DNA from: Streptacidiphilus sp041262525
Lineage (GTDB): Bacteria; Actinomycetota; Actinomycetes; Streptomycetales; Streptomycetaceae
Length of the DNA: 64,000 nucleotides
Reading direction: 5' to 3'
Assembly: GCF_041262525.1 (NCBI RefSeq)
Contig: NZ_JBGCCK010000027.1
Span: 1 to 64,000 of the forward strand
Made by a program: the position numbers and the translations under genes. This document shows, piece after piece, positions 63,923 through 64,000 of this stretch. The notes beneath the pieces are model-generated. The model searched no databases. It saw only the letters and a program-made list of their open reading frames with translations, and was not told where the DNA came from. Numbering within the stretch: the stretch's first letter is position 1; each line of letters starts with the position of its first letter.

Positions 63923-64000
63923 ATGCGAGCTTCCGGGACGTTTTCCGTCGTCAGTTTTGTTCCCACCAGTACCGAGGCGCCCAGCGCGGTGGAGACCGCG
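63923..64000 (+). CDS. DUF3224-type protein, 5' end only
   Basis: The window closes inside this gene: ATG 63923 opens MRASGTFSVVSFVPTSTEAP, close to the usual N-terminus of DUF3224 proteins. Only 26 codons are visible, so the family call rests on the start. No Shine-Dalgarno; a -10 element 7 bases upstream suggests a leaderless transcript. Confidence 0.55.
   Translation, partial: MRASGTFSVVSFVPTSTEAPSAVETA

Overview
The window is high-GC actinobacterial DNA of the Streptomycetales type (Streptomyces, Kitasatospora or Streptacidiphilus-like). This is inferred from very GC-biased third codon positions, many GTG starts, start/stop-overlapped operons, a single-chain gcvP under a tandem glycine riboswitch, and a gene order (CDP-alcohol phosphatidyltransferase, DUF881, small basic protein, DUF881, GarA/FHA, MerR/FtsR, bifunctional nuclease, MerR, gcvP) that matches the conserved block known from Streptomyces and Mycobacterium.

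Region 1 (1-16.4 kb, core): the 3' end of a 5S rRNA gene and a strong terminator, then a lipid synthase, a GDP-mannose-type nucleotidyltransferase fused to a degenerate mutase, the DUF881/Sbp/DUF881 membrane genes, GarA, FtsR, nuclease, MerR, a SanA-like protein, dinB, a PRC-barrel/DUF2382 protein, a glycine riboswitch and gcvP. Three copies of a palindromic intergenic repeat occupy gaps here, two of them filling the whole space between convergent stop codons.

Region 2 (16.4-27.7 kb, mixed): DUF5999, a glutamate-cysteine-ligase family enzyme whose ribosome-binding site sits in a hairpin, a CPBP protease, a truncated phzF remnant, an aminoglycoside-phosphotransferase-like protein, a PadR regulator, a HAD-like protein, a Clp N-domain protein, GNAT, an orphan MT0933-type antitoxin, an MBL hydrolase and a secreted phosphoesterase.

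Region 3 (27.7-41 kb): an almost complete choline-to-glycine catabolic locus: Rieske oxygenase (glycine-betaine demethylase type), dimethylglycine oxidase, an APC permease, an IclR regulator, a BetA-type choline dehydrogenase and heterotetrameric sarcosine oxidase soxBDAG. Its end product, glycine, is the ligand of the riboswitch that precedes gcvP about 11 kb away. No reductase partner for the Rieske protein and no betaine-aldehyde dehydrogenase are present in the window.

Region 4 (41-48 kb, accessory): small orphan proteins, a stand-alone HemC, a frameshifted secreted protein, a phage-lysin-like protein preceded by a coupled ORF remnant, a stand-alone MurG-like glycosyltransferase and a sugar transporter that appears to start at CTG.

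Region 5 (48-64 kb): a divergent PaiB/MocR pair, a TerD-vWA protein, the phenylacetyl-CoA epoxidase operon paaABCDE behind a TetR-type operator, DUF5302, the ohrR/ohr peroxide-sensing pair, lgt, a DMT transporter, a flavin monooxygenase-like protein, a lipoprotein, a universal stress protein, a SnoaL-like protein, a methyltransferase, a Mut7-C RNase-like protein and the first codons of a DUF3224-type gene. No CRISPR array, tRNA or recognisable insertion sequence was seen.
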